Shown here piece by piece: positions 24,420-34,477 of a stretch of DNA of 64,000 nucleotides (positions are counted from its first letter, which is position 1; each line of letters starts with the position of its first letter). The notes under the pieces were generated by a model. It was not told the DNA's origin. It saw only the letters and a list, made by a program, of their open reading frames with translations, and searched no databases. The translations under genes and the position numbers were made by a program. This stretch comes from Erwinia billingiae Eb661 (GTDB lineage Bacteria; Pseudomonadota; Gammaproteobacteria; Enterobacterales; Enterobacteriaceae). The stretch is taken from assembly GCF_000196615.1 (NCBI RefSeq), contig NC_014306.1, positions 3,162,001-3,226,000 on the forward strand, read 5' to 3'.

Positions 24420-26197
24420 GCGAGACACTCTCACCGACGCGTCAGCGCCGTTCGGCCTGGTCGCTGCTGCTGGCTAACCGGCTGGCAACCCTCGGGCTGA
24501 TTATTCTGACCCTTTCCGCGCTGGCCGCACTCTGTGCCCCGCTGCTGCCGCTGGCGGATCCCGATGCGACCGATTTACTGAAGCGCCTGCTGCCGCCGTT
24601 GTCACCCGGCCACCTGTTAGGCACCGATCCGCTGGGCCGGGATGTGCTGTCCAGGCTGGTGTGGGGCACCCGGGTTTCGCTGGCGGTCGGCATCAGCGCC
24701 ACCCTGCTGGCGGCCTTTTTCGGCACGCTGATTGGGCTGATTGCCGGCTACGCTGGCGGCAAAGCCGACAGCCTGCTGATGCGCTTTATCGATATGCTGA
24801 TGGCGTTTCCCTACATCCTGTTGGCGCTGGTGATTGTGGCGGTGCTCGGCCCTGGTCTGCTTAACGCGCTGTACGCAATCGCCGTGGTCAACATTCCGTT
24901 CTTTGCCCGTAATATCCGTGGCCTGACCGTCGGCCTGCGCCAGCGTGATTTTGTGCAGGCGGCGCGGCTGTCCGGCAAAAACCATACGCAGATCCTGTTC
25001 ACCGAGGTGCTGCCCAACGTGATGCCGGTGATTGTCATCACCCTGTCCACCACCGTCGGCTGGATGATCCTTGAAACCGCCGGCCTGTCCTTCCTTGGGC
25101 TGGGCACGCAACCCCCGGCGGCAGATTTAGGCTCGATGCTCGGCCAGGGCCGCGCGCAGATGTTTAGCGCGCCGCACGTTTCGGTGGTGCCAGGGGTGAT
25201 GATTTTTCTGCTGGTGATGAGCTTTAACCTGTTGGGCGATGGCATCCGCGATGTGCTGGATCCGCGTCTGAAGTCCGGCGTCTTGCTCAGAGCCAGAGCG
25301 GTGACCCGCGTTACCCGCCCGGCCATCCCGGCCGCCACCCAGGGCGAGGCGGCGTTACTGGAAGTGGTCGACCTGGCGGTGAGCTTCCGTTCCGGCAGCC
25401 CGTTCCAGCCCGCCGTTCGCGGCATCAGCTTTCACGTTAAGCGCGGCGAATGCCTTGGCCTGATTGGTGAAAGTGGCTCCGGAAAAAGCGTGACCGCGCT
25501 GTCGGTGATGGGCCTGGTGGCTTCCCCGCCGGGCGAAATTACCGGCGGCGCAATTTATGTCGCGGGTGAAGAGATGCTGTCACTGCCGCAAAAAACGTTG
25601 CAGCAGCGTCGTGGCGCGCGGGTGGCCTATATCTTCCAGGATCCGCTGACCACGCTGCATCCGCAGATGAGCATTGGCAGCCAGCTGATTGAAGCCATTC
25701 AGGCCCACCAGCCGTTAACCTCCGCCGCTGCGAAGGCCAAAGCGCTGGAGTTGCTGACCAGCGTCGGCATCCAGGACGCGGCGCCGCGTTTTCATGCCTA
25801 TCCGCATCAGCTTTCCGGCGGACAGCGTCAGCGGGTGGGAATTGCGATGGCGCTGGCTAACGATCCGGACATTATTATCGCCGATGAGCCCACCACCGCG
25901 CTGGACGTCACCGTACAGGCCCGCATTCTGGAGCTGCTGCAACGTTTACGCCGTGAACGGGGCCTGACGCTGCTGTTTATCACCCACGACTTTGGCGTTA
26001 TTGCGCAGATTTGCGATCGGGTCGCGGTGATGCGTTTTGGTGAAATCGTCGAAACCGGCGATACGCAGCAGGTGCTGGATCATCCGCAGCACGACTACAC
26101 CCGCCGGCTGATTGCCAGCGTGCCGAAACTGGGCCAGGGACGTCAATTTTTGCAGCAGGTCGCCGGGTTATATCCCGCCACCGTGAAGGAGGGATGA
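24416..26197 (+). CDS. Fused ABC transporter permease (DppC-like) and ATPase (DppD-like)
   Basis: 593 residues from the ATG at 24416. Residues 20-285 are a DppC-type permease (NRLATLGLIILTL..., HLLGTDPLGRDVLSRLVWGT, EAA loop 183-201, tail DGIRDVLDPRLKS). A linker of about 25 residues leads into a DppD-type ATPase: Walker A GESGSGKS 351-358, LSGGQ 466-470, Walker B IIIADE 486-491, and a family tail with HDYTRRLIAS. The frame runs through without a stop, so two usually separate subunits are one polypeptide. Upstream in-frame codons before 24416 are just the out-of-frame end of the previous gene. Confidence 0.9.
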   Translation: MSETLSPTRQRRSAWSLLLANRLATLGLIILTLSALAALCAPLLPLADPDATDLLKRLLPPLSPGHLLGTDPLGRDVLSRLVWGTRVSLAVGISATLLAAFFGTLIGLIAGYAGGKADSLLMRFIDMLMAFPYILLALVIVAVLGPGLLNALYAIAVVNIPFFARNIRGLTVGLRQRDFVQAARLSGKNHTQILFTEVLPNVMPVIVITLSTTVGWMILETAGLSFLGLGTQPPAADLGSMLGQGRAQMFSAPHVSVVPGVMIFLLVMSFNLLGDGIRDVLDPRLKSGVLLRARAVTRVTRPAIPAATQGEAALLEVVDLAVSFRSGSPFQPAVRGISFHVKRGECLGLIGESGSGKSVTALSVMGLVASPPGEITGGAIYVAGEEMLSLPQKTLQQRRGARVAYIFQDPLTTLHPQMSIGSQLIEAIQAHQPLTSAAAKAKALELLTSVGIQDAAPRFHAYPHQLSGGQRQRVGIAMALANDPDIIIADEPTTALDVTVQARILELLQRLRRERGLTLLFITHDFGVIAQICDRVAVMRFGEIVETGDTQQVLDHPQHDYTRRLIASVPKLGQGRQFLQQVAGLYPATVKEG

Positions 26198-26970
26198 TGA
26201 GCAACGTGATAGAAGTGAAAAATCTGGTGAAAACCTTTGGCCGTAAAGGCCGTTGGTTCGCGGCCGGTGACCACCAGGTGCACGCTGTTAAAGGGGTATC
26301 GCTGCACCTTGCCGCCGGGGAGACGCTGGCGGTGGTGGGTGAAAGCGGCTCGGGCAAAAGCACCCTGGCCAGAATGCTGGTCGGCCTGGAAACGCCGACC
26401 TCCGGCAGCATCGAATTGATGGGCCAGCCGCGCCCGCAGCAGGCGAAAGCATCGGGCCGCACCATTCAGTATGTGTTTCAGGATCCGGTGGCGTCGCTAA
26501 ACCCGCGCAAAACCATTGCCGATATCCTGGCGATCCCGCTCAGCCATCTCTGCGGATATTCTGCCGCACGGCGCAAAACCCGCATGCTGGAACTGATGGA
26601 AGCGGTACAGATGCCCGCCGATGCCCTGCTCGGCTATCCGCATGAATTTTCAGGCGGCCAGGCACAGCGTCTGGCCATCGCCCGCGCGCTGGCGGCGGAA
26701 GCACGGATTCTGGTGCTCGACGAGCCGGTCAGCGCGCTGGACGTCTCGGTGCAGGCGCAGGTGTTGCTGCTGCTGGACCAGCTGAAAACGCAGTTCGGCC
26801 TCTCCTACCTGTTTATCAGCCACGACCTGGCCGTGGTGGAATCCATCGCCGATCGGGTGGCGGTGATGTATCGCGGAGATTTGGTAGAATGCGCACCGAA
26901 CGAGGTGTTGTTTGCCTCTCCTCAGCACAGTTATACCCAAACGCTGCTGGCCAGCGCGCCCCGGCTGTAA
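26197..26970 (+). CDS. ABC transporter ATP-binding protein, DppF/OppF-like
   Basis: 257 residues from the second of two tandem ATGs (AAGGAGG at proper spacing), overlapping the previous stop as TGATG. Walker A GESGSGKS near 50, FQDPVASLNPRKT, FSGGQAQRLAIARAL signature and ILVLDEPVSALDVSV Walker B, then FISHDLAVV. Tail ends SPQHSYTQTLLASAPRL. Pairs with the ATPase half of the fusion protein to power import. Confidence 0.91.
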   Translation: MSNVIEVKNLVKTFGRKGRWFAAGDHQVHAVKGVSLHLAAGETLAVVGESGSGKSTLARMLVGLETPTSGSIELMGQPRPQQAKASGRTIQYVFQDPVASLNPRKTIADILAIPLSHLCGYSAARRKTRMLELMEAVQMPADALLGYPHEFSGGQAQRLAIARALAAEARILVLDEPVSALDVSVQAQVLLLLDQLKTQFGLSYLFISHDLAVVESIADRVAVMYRGDLVECAPNEVLFASPQHSYTQTLLASAPRL

Positions 26971-26983
26971 AGGACATAATGCG

Positions 26984-27769
26984 ATGAATGCCGAAAAAAT
27001 CCCGCAGGCGGACCCCGTCCGTCGCAAGCGGACCGATGAAATTGTCGATGCGATCAAAGAGAGCATCGTGCGCGATAACCTGCTGCCCGGCGATCGCCTG
27101 CCGCAGGAAAAGGATCTCGCCAGCCGTTTTGCTGCCGGGAAAAGTACCGTGCGCGAAGCGTTAAAATCGCTGGAAGTTCAGGGGCTGATCCGCACCAAAA
27201 CCGGCCCAGGCGGCGGTGCGTTTATTGAATCCATGAGCGACAACCGCGCGATGAGCCTGCTGTCGAACTACCTGTTCACCCGCGAGCTTTCCATCGCCAA
27301 TATCTATGCCCTGCGCAAAGCCCTTGAGCCACTGGTGGCGGTCAGCGCCATCGACAATATTGACGCCGCCGGATTTGAGCAGCTGCATACGCTGATAAAA
27401 ATCTACGATCATGAACCCGCTGACGAGCAGGAGCGCTGGAACCAGCGCATGGCCGAGCTGGATTTTCATGGCGTGGTGGCCAGTTATTCCGACAACGTGC
27501 TGCTGGCGTTTCTCTGTCACTTTTTGCAGCGGTTGCTGAAGGATCTGGCGGTGTGCAAAGACATTTATCAGCGCCCTGAGCCGGTCAACCGCCGCGCGGG
27601 CATTGAGTATCAGTATCGCCTGATTGAGGCCTTGCGCCGCAAGGATGCCGGTGAAGTCGACCGGATCATGACCGAGCATATGCAGCATGCGGAGAACGCC
27701 ATGCTGACGCTGGAAGCGACGCTGGAAGAGCGGTTTTTGAGTGAAAAGCCTGCTGCCGATCGCGAATAA
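26984..27769 (+). CDS. GntR family regulator, FadR/FCD subfamily
   Basis: 261 residues from the ATG at 26984, 9 bp after AAAGGA. The N-terminal wHTH (15-75) reads IVDAIKESIVRDNLLPGDRL, PQEKDLASRFAAGKSTVREA and LKSLEVQGLI. The C-terminal helical FCD domain contains ALRKALEPLVA, ELDFHGVVASYSD and the metal-ligand type RLIEAL...EHMQHAENAML. Last gene of the ABC operon, so it likely responds to the imported compound or its product and acts at the paired dyads at 21767-21818. Confidence 0.88.
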   Translation: MNAEKIPQADPVRRKRTDEIVDAIKESIVRDNLLPGDRLPQEKDLASRFAAGKSTVREALKSLEVQGLIRTKTGPGGGAFIESMSDNRAMSLLSNYLFTRELSIANIYALRKALEPLVAVSAIDNIDAAGFEQLHTLIKIYDHEPADEQERWNQRMAELDFHGVVASYSDNVLLAFLCHFLQRLLKDLAVCKDIYQRPEPVNRRAGIEYQYRLIEALRRKDAGEVDRIMTEHMQHAENAMLTLEATLEERFLSEKPAADRE

Positions 27770-27869
27770 TCTTAAGTTGCTCAGCAGATTAGCTTCTCCC
27801 GAGGCGGCCTGCGCTAATTTCAGCTACCATGCTGTGAAGTTAACGTGAAACACCGACCAGGGAGATACC

Positions 27870-29330
27870 ATGACTCAGCCTTCTGCCCCCAAGGGGTTGT
27901 CCGTCGCCGAGGCGCTGGACAAACTTGATGCCCTGTATGAAGAGGCCGTAACCGCCCTGCGTACCGCGATCAACACCTATATCAGCAGCGGAAAATTGCC
28001 GGAAGAGTCGGCTCGCGCGAATGGACTGTTTGTCTATCCTGAACTGCGCGTCAGCTGGGCCGGCGATGAATCCGGTCACCGGCTGACCCGTGCCTTTGGC
28101 CGCTTCACCCGTCCGGGAAGCTATGCCACCACCGTGACCCGCCCGGCGCTGGCCCGTCACTACCTTTCGGAACAGCTGGAAATGCTTACCGGGGAATATC
28201 CGGTCACGCTGGAAGTGAAACCGTCAAAGCAAGAAATCCCCTTCCCGTACGTGATTGACGGTTCGAACCTCGGCCTCGATCGCACCATGAGCGCCGGGCT
28301 GGCCAAGCATTTCCCGACGACCGAGCTGGCGCAGATTGGCGATGAAAATGCCGATGGCCTGTATCAGCCGGGTGAAGAGTTCCCGCTGTCGCATTTCGAT
28401 GCGCTGCGCACCGACTTCTCGCTGGCCAGGCTGCGTCACTATACCGGCACGCCGGTTGAGCATTTCCAGTCCTACGTGCTGTTCACCAACTACACCCGCT
28501 ATGTCGACGAGTTTGTGCGTTGGGGCTGTGAGCAGATCGCCGATCCGGCGTCGCCATATGAAGCCCTGTCCTGCGCCGGCAGCATTTTTGTTACCGCCGA
28601 GACGCCAAACCCGCAGGAAGCGATTTCCGGCCTGGCCTGGAAGAACCACCAGATGCCTGCCTGGCATCTGATTGCTAAAAATGGTCAGGGCATTACGCTG
28701 ATCAATATCGGCGTGGGCCCGTCGAATGCCAAAACCATTTGCGATCATCTGGCGGTGCTGCGTCCGCACACCTGGCTGATGATTGGTCACTGTGGCGGCC
28801 TGCGCGAAAGCCAGAGCATCGGCGATTACGTGCTGGCGCATGCGTACCTGCGTGATGACCATGTGCTGGACGCGGTGCTGCCGCCGGATATCCCGGTGCC
28901 CAGCATTGCCGAAGTGCAGCGCGCGCTGTATGACGCCACCAAGCATGTCAGCGGCATGCCGGGCGACCTGGTAAAACAGCGTCTGCGTACCGGCACCGTG
29001 GTCACTACCGACGATCGCAACTGGGAGTTACGCTACTCCGCCTCGGCGCTGCGCTTTAACCTCAGCCGCGCGGTTGCGGTGGATATGGAAAGCGCCACCA
29101 TTGCCGCGCAGGGTTATCGCTTCCGCGTTCCTTACGGCACGCTGCTTTGCGTTTCCGATAAGCCGTTGCACGGCGAAATCAAGCTGCCGGGTCAGGCGAA
29201 CCGCTTCTATGAAGGGGCGATTTCCGAGCACCTGCAAATTGGTATCTGTGCGATTGATTTACTGCGGGCGGAAGGCGACAAGCTGCACTCGCGTAAGTTA
29301 CGGACCTTCAACGAGCCACCGTTCCGCTAG
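27870..29330 (+). CDS. amn: AMP nucleosidase
   Basis: 486 residues matching E. coli Amn end to end: ALDKLDALYEEAVTALR, GLFVYPELRVSW, RAFGRFTRPGSYATT, PYVIDGSNLGLDRTMSAGL, FPTTELAQIGDE, LSHFDALRTDFSLARLRHYT, MIGHCGGLRESQSIGDYV, MESATIAAQGYRFRVPYGTL, CVSDKPLHGEIKLPGQANRF. Cytoplasmic enzyme splitting AMP into adenine and ribose 5-phosphate. AGGGAGA precedes the ATG. It has its own promoter region. In E. coli it also lies near tRNA-Asn genes and yeeO. Confidence 0.97.
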   Translation: MTQPSAPKGLSVAEALDKLDALYEEAVTALRTAINTYISSGKLPEESARANGLFVYPELRVSWAGDESGHRLTRAFGRFTRPGSYATTVTRPALARHYLSEQLEMLTGEYPVTLEVKPSKQEIPFPYVIDGSNLGLDRTMSAGLAKHFPTTELAQIGDENADGLYQPGEEFPLSHFDALRTDFSLARLRHYTGTPVEHFQSYVLFTNYTRYVDEFVRWGCEQIADPASPYEALSCAGSIFVTAETPNPQEAISGLAWKNHQMPAWHLIAKNGQGITLINIGVGPSNAKTICDHLAVLRPHTWLMIGHCGGLRESQSIGDYVLAHAYLRDDHVLDAVLPPDIPVPSIAEVQRALYDATKHVSGMPGDLVKQRLRTGTVVTTDDRNWELRYSASALRFNLSRAVAVDMESATIAAQGYRFRVPYGTLLCVSDKPLHGEIKLPGQANRFYEGAISEHLQIGICAIDLLRAEGDKLHSRKLRTFNEPPFR

Positions 29331-29352
29331 GTTTTGCCAGGCGGAAAGAAAA

Positions 29353-29378
29353 CAGCCGTGGCAGACATGCCGCGGCTG
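29353..29378 (-). terminator. Terminator of the liv operon (possibly bidirectional)
   Basis: CAGCCGTGGCA and TGCCGCGGCTG form an 11-bp stem with one wobble. On the minus strand it is followed by TTTTCTTT, so it ends the leftward liv transcript. It also sits 20 bp after amn. Confidence 0.75.
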
Positions 29379-29461
29379 AATGATGACTTCCGGCTAAAGC
29401 GCCGCGAATGCAGGTCAGCCAGACCGGTCCCCTCTCCCGTCATCGCCCCGTGATCTCCCCG

Positions 29462-30178
29462 TTATGTCCCACCCAGATAGGCGCTTCTGACCTCTGGATT
29501 GACCAACAGCTCCTGCCCGCTGCCGCTCAGGCGAATCTGCCCGTTGACCATCACATACGCCCGGTCCGACAGCTTAAGCGCATGGTTGGCGTTCTGCTCC
29601 ACCAGAAACAGCGTCATGCCGCCTTGCGTCAACTCGCGCAGGATCTGGAAAATCTGCTTCACCACAATCGGTGCCAGTCCCAGGCTGGGTTCATCCAGCA
29701 GCAGTAATTTTGGCCGGCTCATCAGCGCGCGGGCGATAGCCAGCATCTGCTGTTCGCCGCCCGACAGCGTCATTGCACGCTGGCTGCGGCGTTCCTCCAG
29801 CCGGGGAAACAGGTCATACATCCGCGCTTTATCTTCATGCTGGTAACGGCTGCCGATCGGAATGGTGCCCATCAGCAGGTTCTCCTCCACCGTCATATCG
29901 GGGAAGATGCGTCGTCCTTCAGGCGCCTGCGCAATGCCGTTGCTGGCGATAAAGTGGGTGGATTTTTGGCTGATATCCTCGCCGCGATAGAGGATCTGTC
30001 CGGCGGCAATCCGCGGCTGGCCAAATATCGACATCAACAGCGTTGACTTGCCCGCGCCGTTGGCGCCGATCAGCGAGACGGTTTCGCCTTCGTTGACCGT
30101 CAGCGAAATCTCCTTCAGCGCCTGAATCGGGCCGTAAAACACGTTCACCTTGCGGAATTCCAACATCGGCTGACTCAT
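29462..30178 (-). CDS. livF: Branched-chain amino acid ABC transporter ATPase LivF
   Basis: 238 residues: Walker A GANGAGKS near 37, QAPEGRRIFPDMTVEENLLM (LivF-specific region), LSGGEQQMLAIARAL and LLLDEPSLGLAP, HALKLSDRAYVMVNGQI. Cytoplasmic ATPase of the high-affinity branched-chain amino acid importer. Overlaps livG by four bases (ATGA). Confidence 0.95.
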   Translation of the reverse strand: MSQPMLEFRKVNVFYGPIQALKEISLTVNEGETVSLIGANGAGKSTLLMSIFGQPRIAAGQILYRGEDISQKSTHFIASNGIAQAPEGRRIFPDMTVEENLLMGTIPIGSRYQHEDKARMYDLFPRLEERRSQRAMTLSGGEQQMLAIARALMSRPKLLLLDEPSLGLAPIVVKQIFQILRELTQGGMTLFLVEQNANHALKLSDRAYVMVNGQIRLSGSGQELLVNPEVRSAYLGGT

Positions 30179-31050
30179 CCGGCGATCTCCTCTTCGTCTG
30201 CACCCAGATACGCCGCGATGACGCTGACGTTGGTCTGGATCTCGCTGGGTGTGCCGCGCGCAATCACATCGCCGTGGTCCAGCACGATCACATGGTCGGA
30301 TATCTCCATCACCATGCCCATATCATGCTCAATCAGTAGCACCGTCACGCCATGTTGCTGACGCAGGAAACGCACGATTTTGCTCAGCGCCTGCGTTTCC
30401 ACCGGGTTGAGGCCGGCAGCGGGTTCGTCCAGACAGATCATCTCGGGCCCGGTGCACATCGCGCGGGCAATCTCCAGCCGCCGCTGCTGGCCATAGGAGA
30501 GCGTGCCCGCCAGCCGGTTGGCACAATCCACCAGGTTCACCACCTCCAGCCAGTAAAAGGCGCGGTCCAGCGCCTGATTTTCCGCCCGACGGTAGCCGGG
30601 CGTATTCAGGATCCCGGCCAGCAGATTGCGGTTGGCCTGCATGTGTTGCGCCACCAGCAGGTTCTCGACCACCGACATTTCGCGGAACAGGCGGATATTC
30701 TGGAAGGTACGCGCCAGTCCGGCCCGGTTGACCAGGTGCGTGCCGCCAAACATTTTGTAGTAGATGCGGGAACCGAGGCGCGCAGGATTAATGAAATCCG
30801 CCGGCCGGATCTTCTGCCCCAGCACCTGGATCACATCGGTCATCCGCGACTGCGCGTTCAGCACAATCGAGCCGCCGGTGGCCTGATAAAACCCGGTCAG
30901 GCAGTTAAACACCGTGGTTTTTCCCGCGCCGTTCGGCCCGATTAAGGCGGTTATTGAGCCGCGCCCGACGTCCAGATTGACATCATTCAGCGCCTTGATG
31001 CCGCCAAAGTGCATCATCAGATGTTCAACACGCAGGATGCTGTCGCTCAT
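30175..31050 (-). CDS. livG: Branched-chain amino acid ABC transporter ATPase LivG
   Basis: 291 residues: [16 protein letters not shown], Walker [44 protein letters not shown] signature, [10 protein letters not shown] and [20 protein letters not shown], the LivG diagnostic block. Partner of LivF. Overlaps livM by four bases. Confidence 0.95.
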   Translation of the reverse strand: MSDSILRVEHLMMHFGGIKALNDVNLDVGRGSITALIGPNGAGKTTVFNCLTGFYQATGGSIVLNAQSRMTDVIQVLGQKIRPADFINPARLGSRIYYKMFGGTHLVNRAGLARTFQNIRLFREMSVVENLLVAQHMQANRNLLAGILNTPGYRRAENQALDRAFYWLEVVNLVDCANRLAGTLSYGQQRRLEIARAMCTGPEMICLDEPAAGLNPVETQALSKIVRFLRQQHGVTVLLIEHDMGMVMEISDHVIVLDHGDVIARGTPSEIQTNVSVIAAYLGADEEEIAG

Positions 31051-32336
31051 GGCGCCACTCCTTTTCGTGTTGGCACCCCGACCCGGCTGGTGCGAACCAG
31101 GCCTCGCGGCCGCCAGATCATCATCAGCACCATCAGCACGCCAAACAGCAGCACCCGGTATTCGGCAAAGCTGCGTAAAAGCTCGGGGGCCACGGTCAGC
31201 ACAAAGGCCGCCAGCACCACGCCAAGGGTGGAACCCATGCCGCCCAGCACCACGATGGCGAGGATCAGCGCGGACTCAAAGAAGGTAAACGAGGTCGGGT
31301 TAACAAAGCCCTGATAGGTGGCGAAGAACACCCCGGCAATCCCGGCGGTGGATGCGCCCATCATAAACGCGGAGAGCTTGACCAAAACATGGTTCAGCCC
31401 CATCGCGCGGCAGGCAATCTCATCTTCACGCAGCGCTTCCCACGCCCGGCCAATCGGCATGCGGGTCAGGCGATGCTTGATAAACAGCACCAGCAGCACC
31501 ACCAAAATCAGCACCGTGTAGATAAAAATAAACTTCAGGTTGGGGTCATAGGTGATATTCAGAAACTCGTGGATCGGTACGCCGCCGTCCTTCGCCCTGC
31601 GGCCAAACTCCAGGCCGAAGAAGGTCGGTGAAGGCACCGAGACGCCGTTTGGCCCACCGGTGAAGCTCACCCAGTTGGTGAGTACCAGCCGGATAATCTC
31701 GCCAAAGCCCAGCGTCACAATCGCCAGATAATCGCCGTGCATACGCAGCACCGGAAAACCCAGTAATGCCCCGGCCAGCGCCGCCATCACCGCCCCCAGC
31801 GGCAGCATCGCCCAGAAGCCCAGCCCAAGGTACTGATAGCCCAACGCCAGGCCATAGGCACCGATGGCGTAGAACGCCACATATCCCAGGTCCAGCAGGC
31901 CCGCCAGCCCCACCACAATATTCAGCCCGAGGCCGAGCAGCACGTAGATCAGGCCCAGAATCGCCACGGTTAGCAGATACTTTGTGGCAATAAACGGGAA
32001 CAGTATGCCCAGCACCAGCAGCAGCGGAATGATCCAGCGCATCCGGCTGCGGTAATCCGCTGGCCGCACGTAGACGCCATCGTCAGCCCCTTCAAAACGG
32101 GCAACAAATTTACGGCCGGTGGTGCTTTGCAGCGTCAGGCTCAGCAGCAGCTTCCCCGCCATCACCACGCCCACCAGCACCGCCACCCGCTGCGGCGACA
32201 AATCGTAGCTGTAGCCCTTCAGCACAATGCCAACTATCGGACCAAACACCACCAGCGCACAGAGCCCGGCCAGGACCGTATCAATCAGGCTTTGTTTTAT
32301 ATTCAGGCCCGGCTTAAGAGAAGCATCCGTCATCAT
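31047..32336 (-). CDS. livM: Branched-chain amino acid ABC transporter permease LivM
   Basis: 429 residues with about ten hydrophobic segments. The core [71 protein letters not shown] is the LivM signature. It carries an N-terminal extension of about 100 residues, as in enterobacterial LivM. Inner-membrane channel subunit with LivH. Start has GGGAG upstream; 7 bp after livH. Confidence 0.94.
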   Translation of the reverse strand: MMTDASLKPGLNIKQSLIDTVLAGLCALVVFGPIVGIVLKGYSYDLSPQRVAVLVGVVMAGKLLLSLTLQSTTGRKFVARFEGADDGVYVRPADYRSRMRWIIPLLLVLGILFPFIATKYLLTVAILGLIYVLLGLGLNIVVGLAGLLDLGYVAFYAIGAYGLALGYQYLGLGFWAMLPLGAVMAALAGALLGFPVLRMHGDYLAIVTLGFGEIIRLVLTNWVSFTGGPNGVSVPSPTFFGLEFGRRAKDGGVPIHEFLNITYDPNLKFIFIYTVLILVVLLVLFIKHRLTRMPIGRAWEALREDEIACRAMGLNHVLVKLSAFMMGASTAGIAGVFFATYQGFVNPTSFTFFESALILAIVVLGGMGSTLGVVLAAFVLTVAPELLRSFAEYRVLLFGVLMVLMMIWRPRGLVRTSRVGVPTRKGVAP

Positions 32337-32343
32337 TAACTCC

Positions 32344-33258
32344 CTAAACCTTGGTTACCAGCGGACGACCCAGTAAACCCTGCGGGCGGAAAATCAAAAT
32401 CACCACCAGCAGCCCAAAAGAGAACACGTCTTTGTAATCGGAGTTCACCATGCCGGCGAACTGCGCTTCCGCGATGCCCAACAGCAGGCCACCCAGCATC
32501 GCGCCAGGCAGAGAACCGATCCCGCCCAGCACCGCTGCGGTAAAGGCCTTGATGCCGATAATAAATCCGGCATAGAAATCGAAGGTGCCGTAGTTCATGG
32601 TCACCAGCACGCCCGCCAGTCCGGCCATCGCCGCGCCAATCACAAACACCAGCGAGATCACCCGATCGGTATTGATACCGAGGATAGAGGCCATGCGTCG
32701 ATCCTGCTGCGTGGCGCGGCAGATGCGTCCCAGGCGCGTGTACTGGATGATCCAGGTGAGGATGGCCATGCCAAGGAACGCGGCGATCAGGATAAAGACT
32801 TTGGTCCAGGTGATTTGCACGATGCCGTCGCCGACGTCAAAACGCAGCACCCCGGTGAGCATGGTCGGAATGCCCTGCTGGTTTGGTCCCTGGCTGAGTT
32901 GCACGTAGTTTTGCAAAATCAGCGACATGCCGATGGCTGAGATTAACGGTGCCAGACGGGTTGAGTTGCGCAGTGGCCGGTAAGCCACCCGTTCAATCGC
33001 CCAGCCGTAAACGCCGGTGACCACGATGGTGAACACCAGCGTGCCGAAGATCAGCAGCGGGAAGGAGTGAATGCCGAAAGAGGCGAGCAGCGCCAGACCG
33101 ATGGCGCAGAGGTAAGCGGAGATCATATACACTTCGCCGTGAGCAAAGTTAATCATACCGATAATGCCGTAAACCATGGTGTAGCCGATGGCGATCAGGC
33201 CGTACACGGCCCCCAGCGTCAGCCCATTAATCAGCTGTTGCAGAAAGAATGCTTCCAT
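32344..33258 (-). CDS. livH: Branched-chain amino acid ABC transporter permease LivH
   Basis: 304 residues: [57 protein letters not shown] (EAA-type loop), [20 protein letters not shown] and [20 protein letters not shown]. Inner membrane. Separated from the binding-protein gene by 103 bp containing a strong hairpin, so expression relative to it is probably lowered. Confidence 0.94.
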   Translation of the reverse strand: MEAFFLQQLINGLTLGAVYGLIAIGYTMVYGIIGMINFAHGEVYMISAYLCAIGLALLASFGIHSFPLLIFGTLVFTIVVTGVYGWAIERVAYRPLRNSTRLAPLISAIGMSLILQNYVQLSQGPNQQGIPTMLTGVLRFDVGDGIVQITWTKVFILIAAFLGMAILTWIIQYTRLGRICRATQQDRRMASILGINTDRVISLVFVIGAAMAGLAGVLVTMNYGTFDFYAGFIIGIKAFTAAVLGGIGSLPGAMLGGLLLGIAEAQFAGMVNSDYKDVFSFGLLVVILIFRPQGLLGRPLVTKV

Positions 33259-33280
33259 TGTGTCCCGTCTCGCCTGGGGT

Positions 33281-33311
33281 AAGCCGCCGCGGATCGCGTC
33301 CGCGCCGGCTT
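33281..33311 (-). promoter_or_regulatory. Strong hairpin between livK-type and livH genes
   Basis: AAGCCG-C-CGCGGA and TCCGCG-C-CGGCTT form a 12-bp stem, interrupted by one C-C mismatch (G-G in the transcript), around a 5-nt loop; there is no T-run. A second small hairpin (CCTGCC/GGCAGG) lies at about 33332-33348. Likely stabilises the binding-protein mRNA or attenuates the downstream genes. Confidence 0.6.
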
Positions 33312-33361
33312 AGCTGTTGCGACGTCCTGCCGGTCAGGCAGGCTGGAGGTAGTGCAGCGAA

Positions 33362-34477
33362 TCAGAGCTGGTGATATTTGCCTTTGTCATCCCACTTGTA
33401 GACCACGTAATCCGAGACTTTCAGGTCGCCTTTGCCATCCCAGGATTTCGGTCCCATGACCGTGTCGACGGTATGCGACTTCAGCCATTCGCTGGCTTTG
33501 GCATTGTCTTTACCCGCACCGTTATAGGCGGCGGCAATGGCCTGGATGGAGGCATAGGCATACAGGGTGTAGCCTTCCGGCTCGAAGCCGCCGGCGCGGA
33601 ATTTATCAATCACCGGCTTGCCAGCCGGGATGGTGCGCGGATCGTTACCGAAGGTCATCAGCACGCCGTCAGTAAACTGCGGTCCACCGGCGGCAGTCAC
33701 CAACTCTTCCGTCACGATGCAGTCGCCGGAGAAGAATTTGGCCTGCACGCCCTGCTCACGCATCTGACGAACCAGCGGACCCGCTTCCGGGTGACAGCCG
33801 CCGAAGTACACCACGTCGGGTTTCAGCGCGCCGATTTTGGTCACCAGCGCATTAAAGTCTTTCTCGCCACGGGTCAGACCTTCGTAAAGCACCTCTTTAG
33901 TACCGCGTTTTTCCAGCGCGGCTTTGGTGGCATCCGCCAGGCCCTGGCCGTAGGTATCTTTATCGTGGATCACCGCGATTTTCTTCGCTTTCAGCACGTC
34001 CAGCATATAGTTGGCGGCGACGGCACCTTGCTGATCGTCACGTCCGCACATGCGGAACATGTCTTTCTGGCCGCGTTCAGTGATTTGTGGGTTGGTGGAG
34101 CCTGGGGTGATGGTCAGCACGCCCGCATCGTCATACACCACCGAGGCTGGCATGGTGGAGGACGAGCAGAAGTGGCCAACCACCGCCGAGACTTTCGATT
34201 CGTCCACCAGACGGTTTGCGACCGCGACGGCCTGCTTCGGTTCGCAGGCGTCATCGCCCTGCACCAGTACGATTTTTTCACCCTTGATCCCGCCCGCCGC
34301 ATTAATGTCGGCTGCGGCCTGCGAGGCCCCTTTCCAGTATTGCGCACCGTAAGTGGCGTTCGGGCCGGTGAACGGACCTGCCACCCCAATCATCACATCC
34401 GCATGCGCATACAGCGCGGTACTTAAACAAGCAGCAATCACAACCTGAAGCGATAACTTATTTAATTTCAAAGACAT
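33362..34477 (-). CDS. livK: Branched-chain amino acid periplasmic binding protein (LivJ/LivK type)
   Basis: 371 residues from the ATG at 34475-34477, preceded by GAGGAAT; the longer frame to 34615 lacks a ribosome site. A signal peptide spans residues 1-26 (LSLQVVIAACLSTALYAHA). Mature domain: IGVAGPFTGPNATYGAQYWK, GEKIVLVQGDDACEPKQAVA, VVGHFCSSSTMPASVVYDDA, CGRDDQQG, HDKDTYGQGLADATK. Captures leucine, isoleucine or valine for LivHMGF. First gene of the operon. Could be named livJ equally well. Confidence 0.93.
   Translation of the reverse strand: MSLKLNKLSLQVVIAACLSTALYAHADVMIGVAGPFTGPNATYGAQYWKGASQAAADINAAGGIKGEKIVLVQGDDACEPKQAVAVANRLVDESKVSAVVGHFCSSSTMPASVVYDDAGVLTITPGSTNPQITERGQKDMFRMCGRDDQQGAVAANYMLDVLKAKKIAVIHDKDTYGQGLADATKAALEKRGTKEVLYEGLTRGEKDFNALVTKIGALKPDVVYFGGCHPEAGPLVRQMREQGVQAKFFSGDCIVTEELVTAAGGPQFTDGVLMTFGNDPRTIPAGKPVIDKFRAGGFEPEGYTLYAYASIQAIAAAYNGAGKDNAKASEWLKSHTVDTVMGPKSWDGKGDLKVSDYVVYKWDDKGKYHQL

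Noticed and set aside
33371..34426. Long open frame on the plus strand (about 351 codons)
   Set aside because: Antisense to the Liv binding-protein gene with no protein-like motifs; the opposite strand has clear signal peptide and family motifs.
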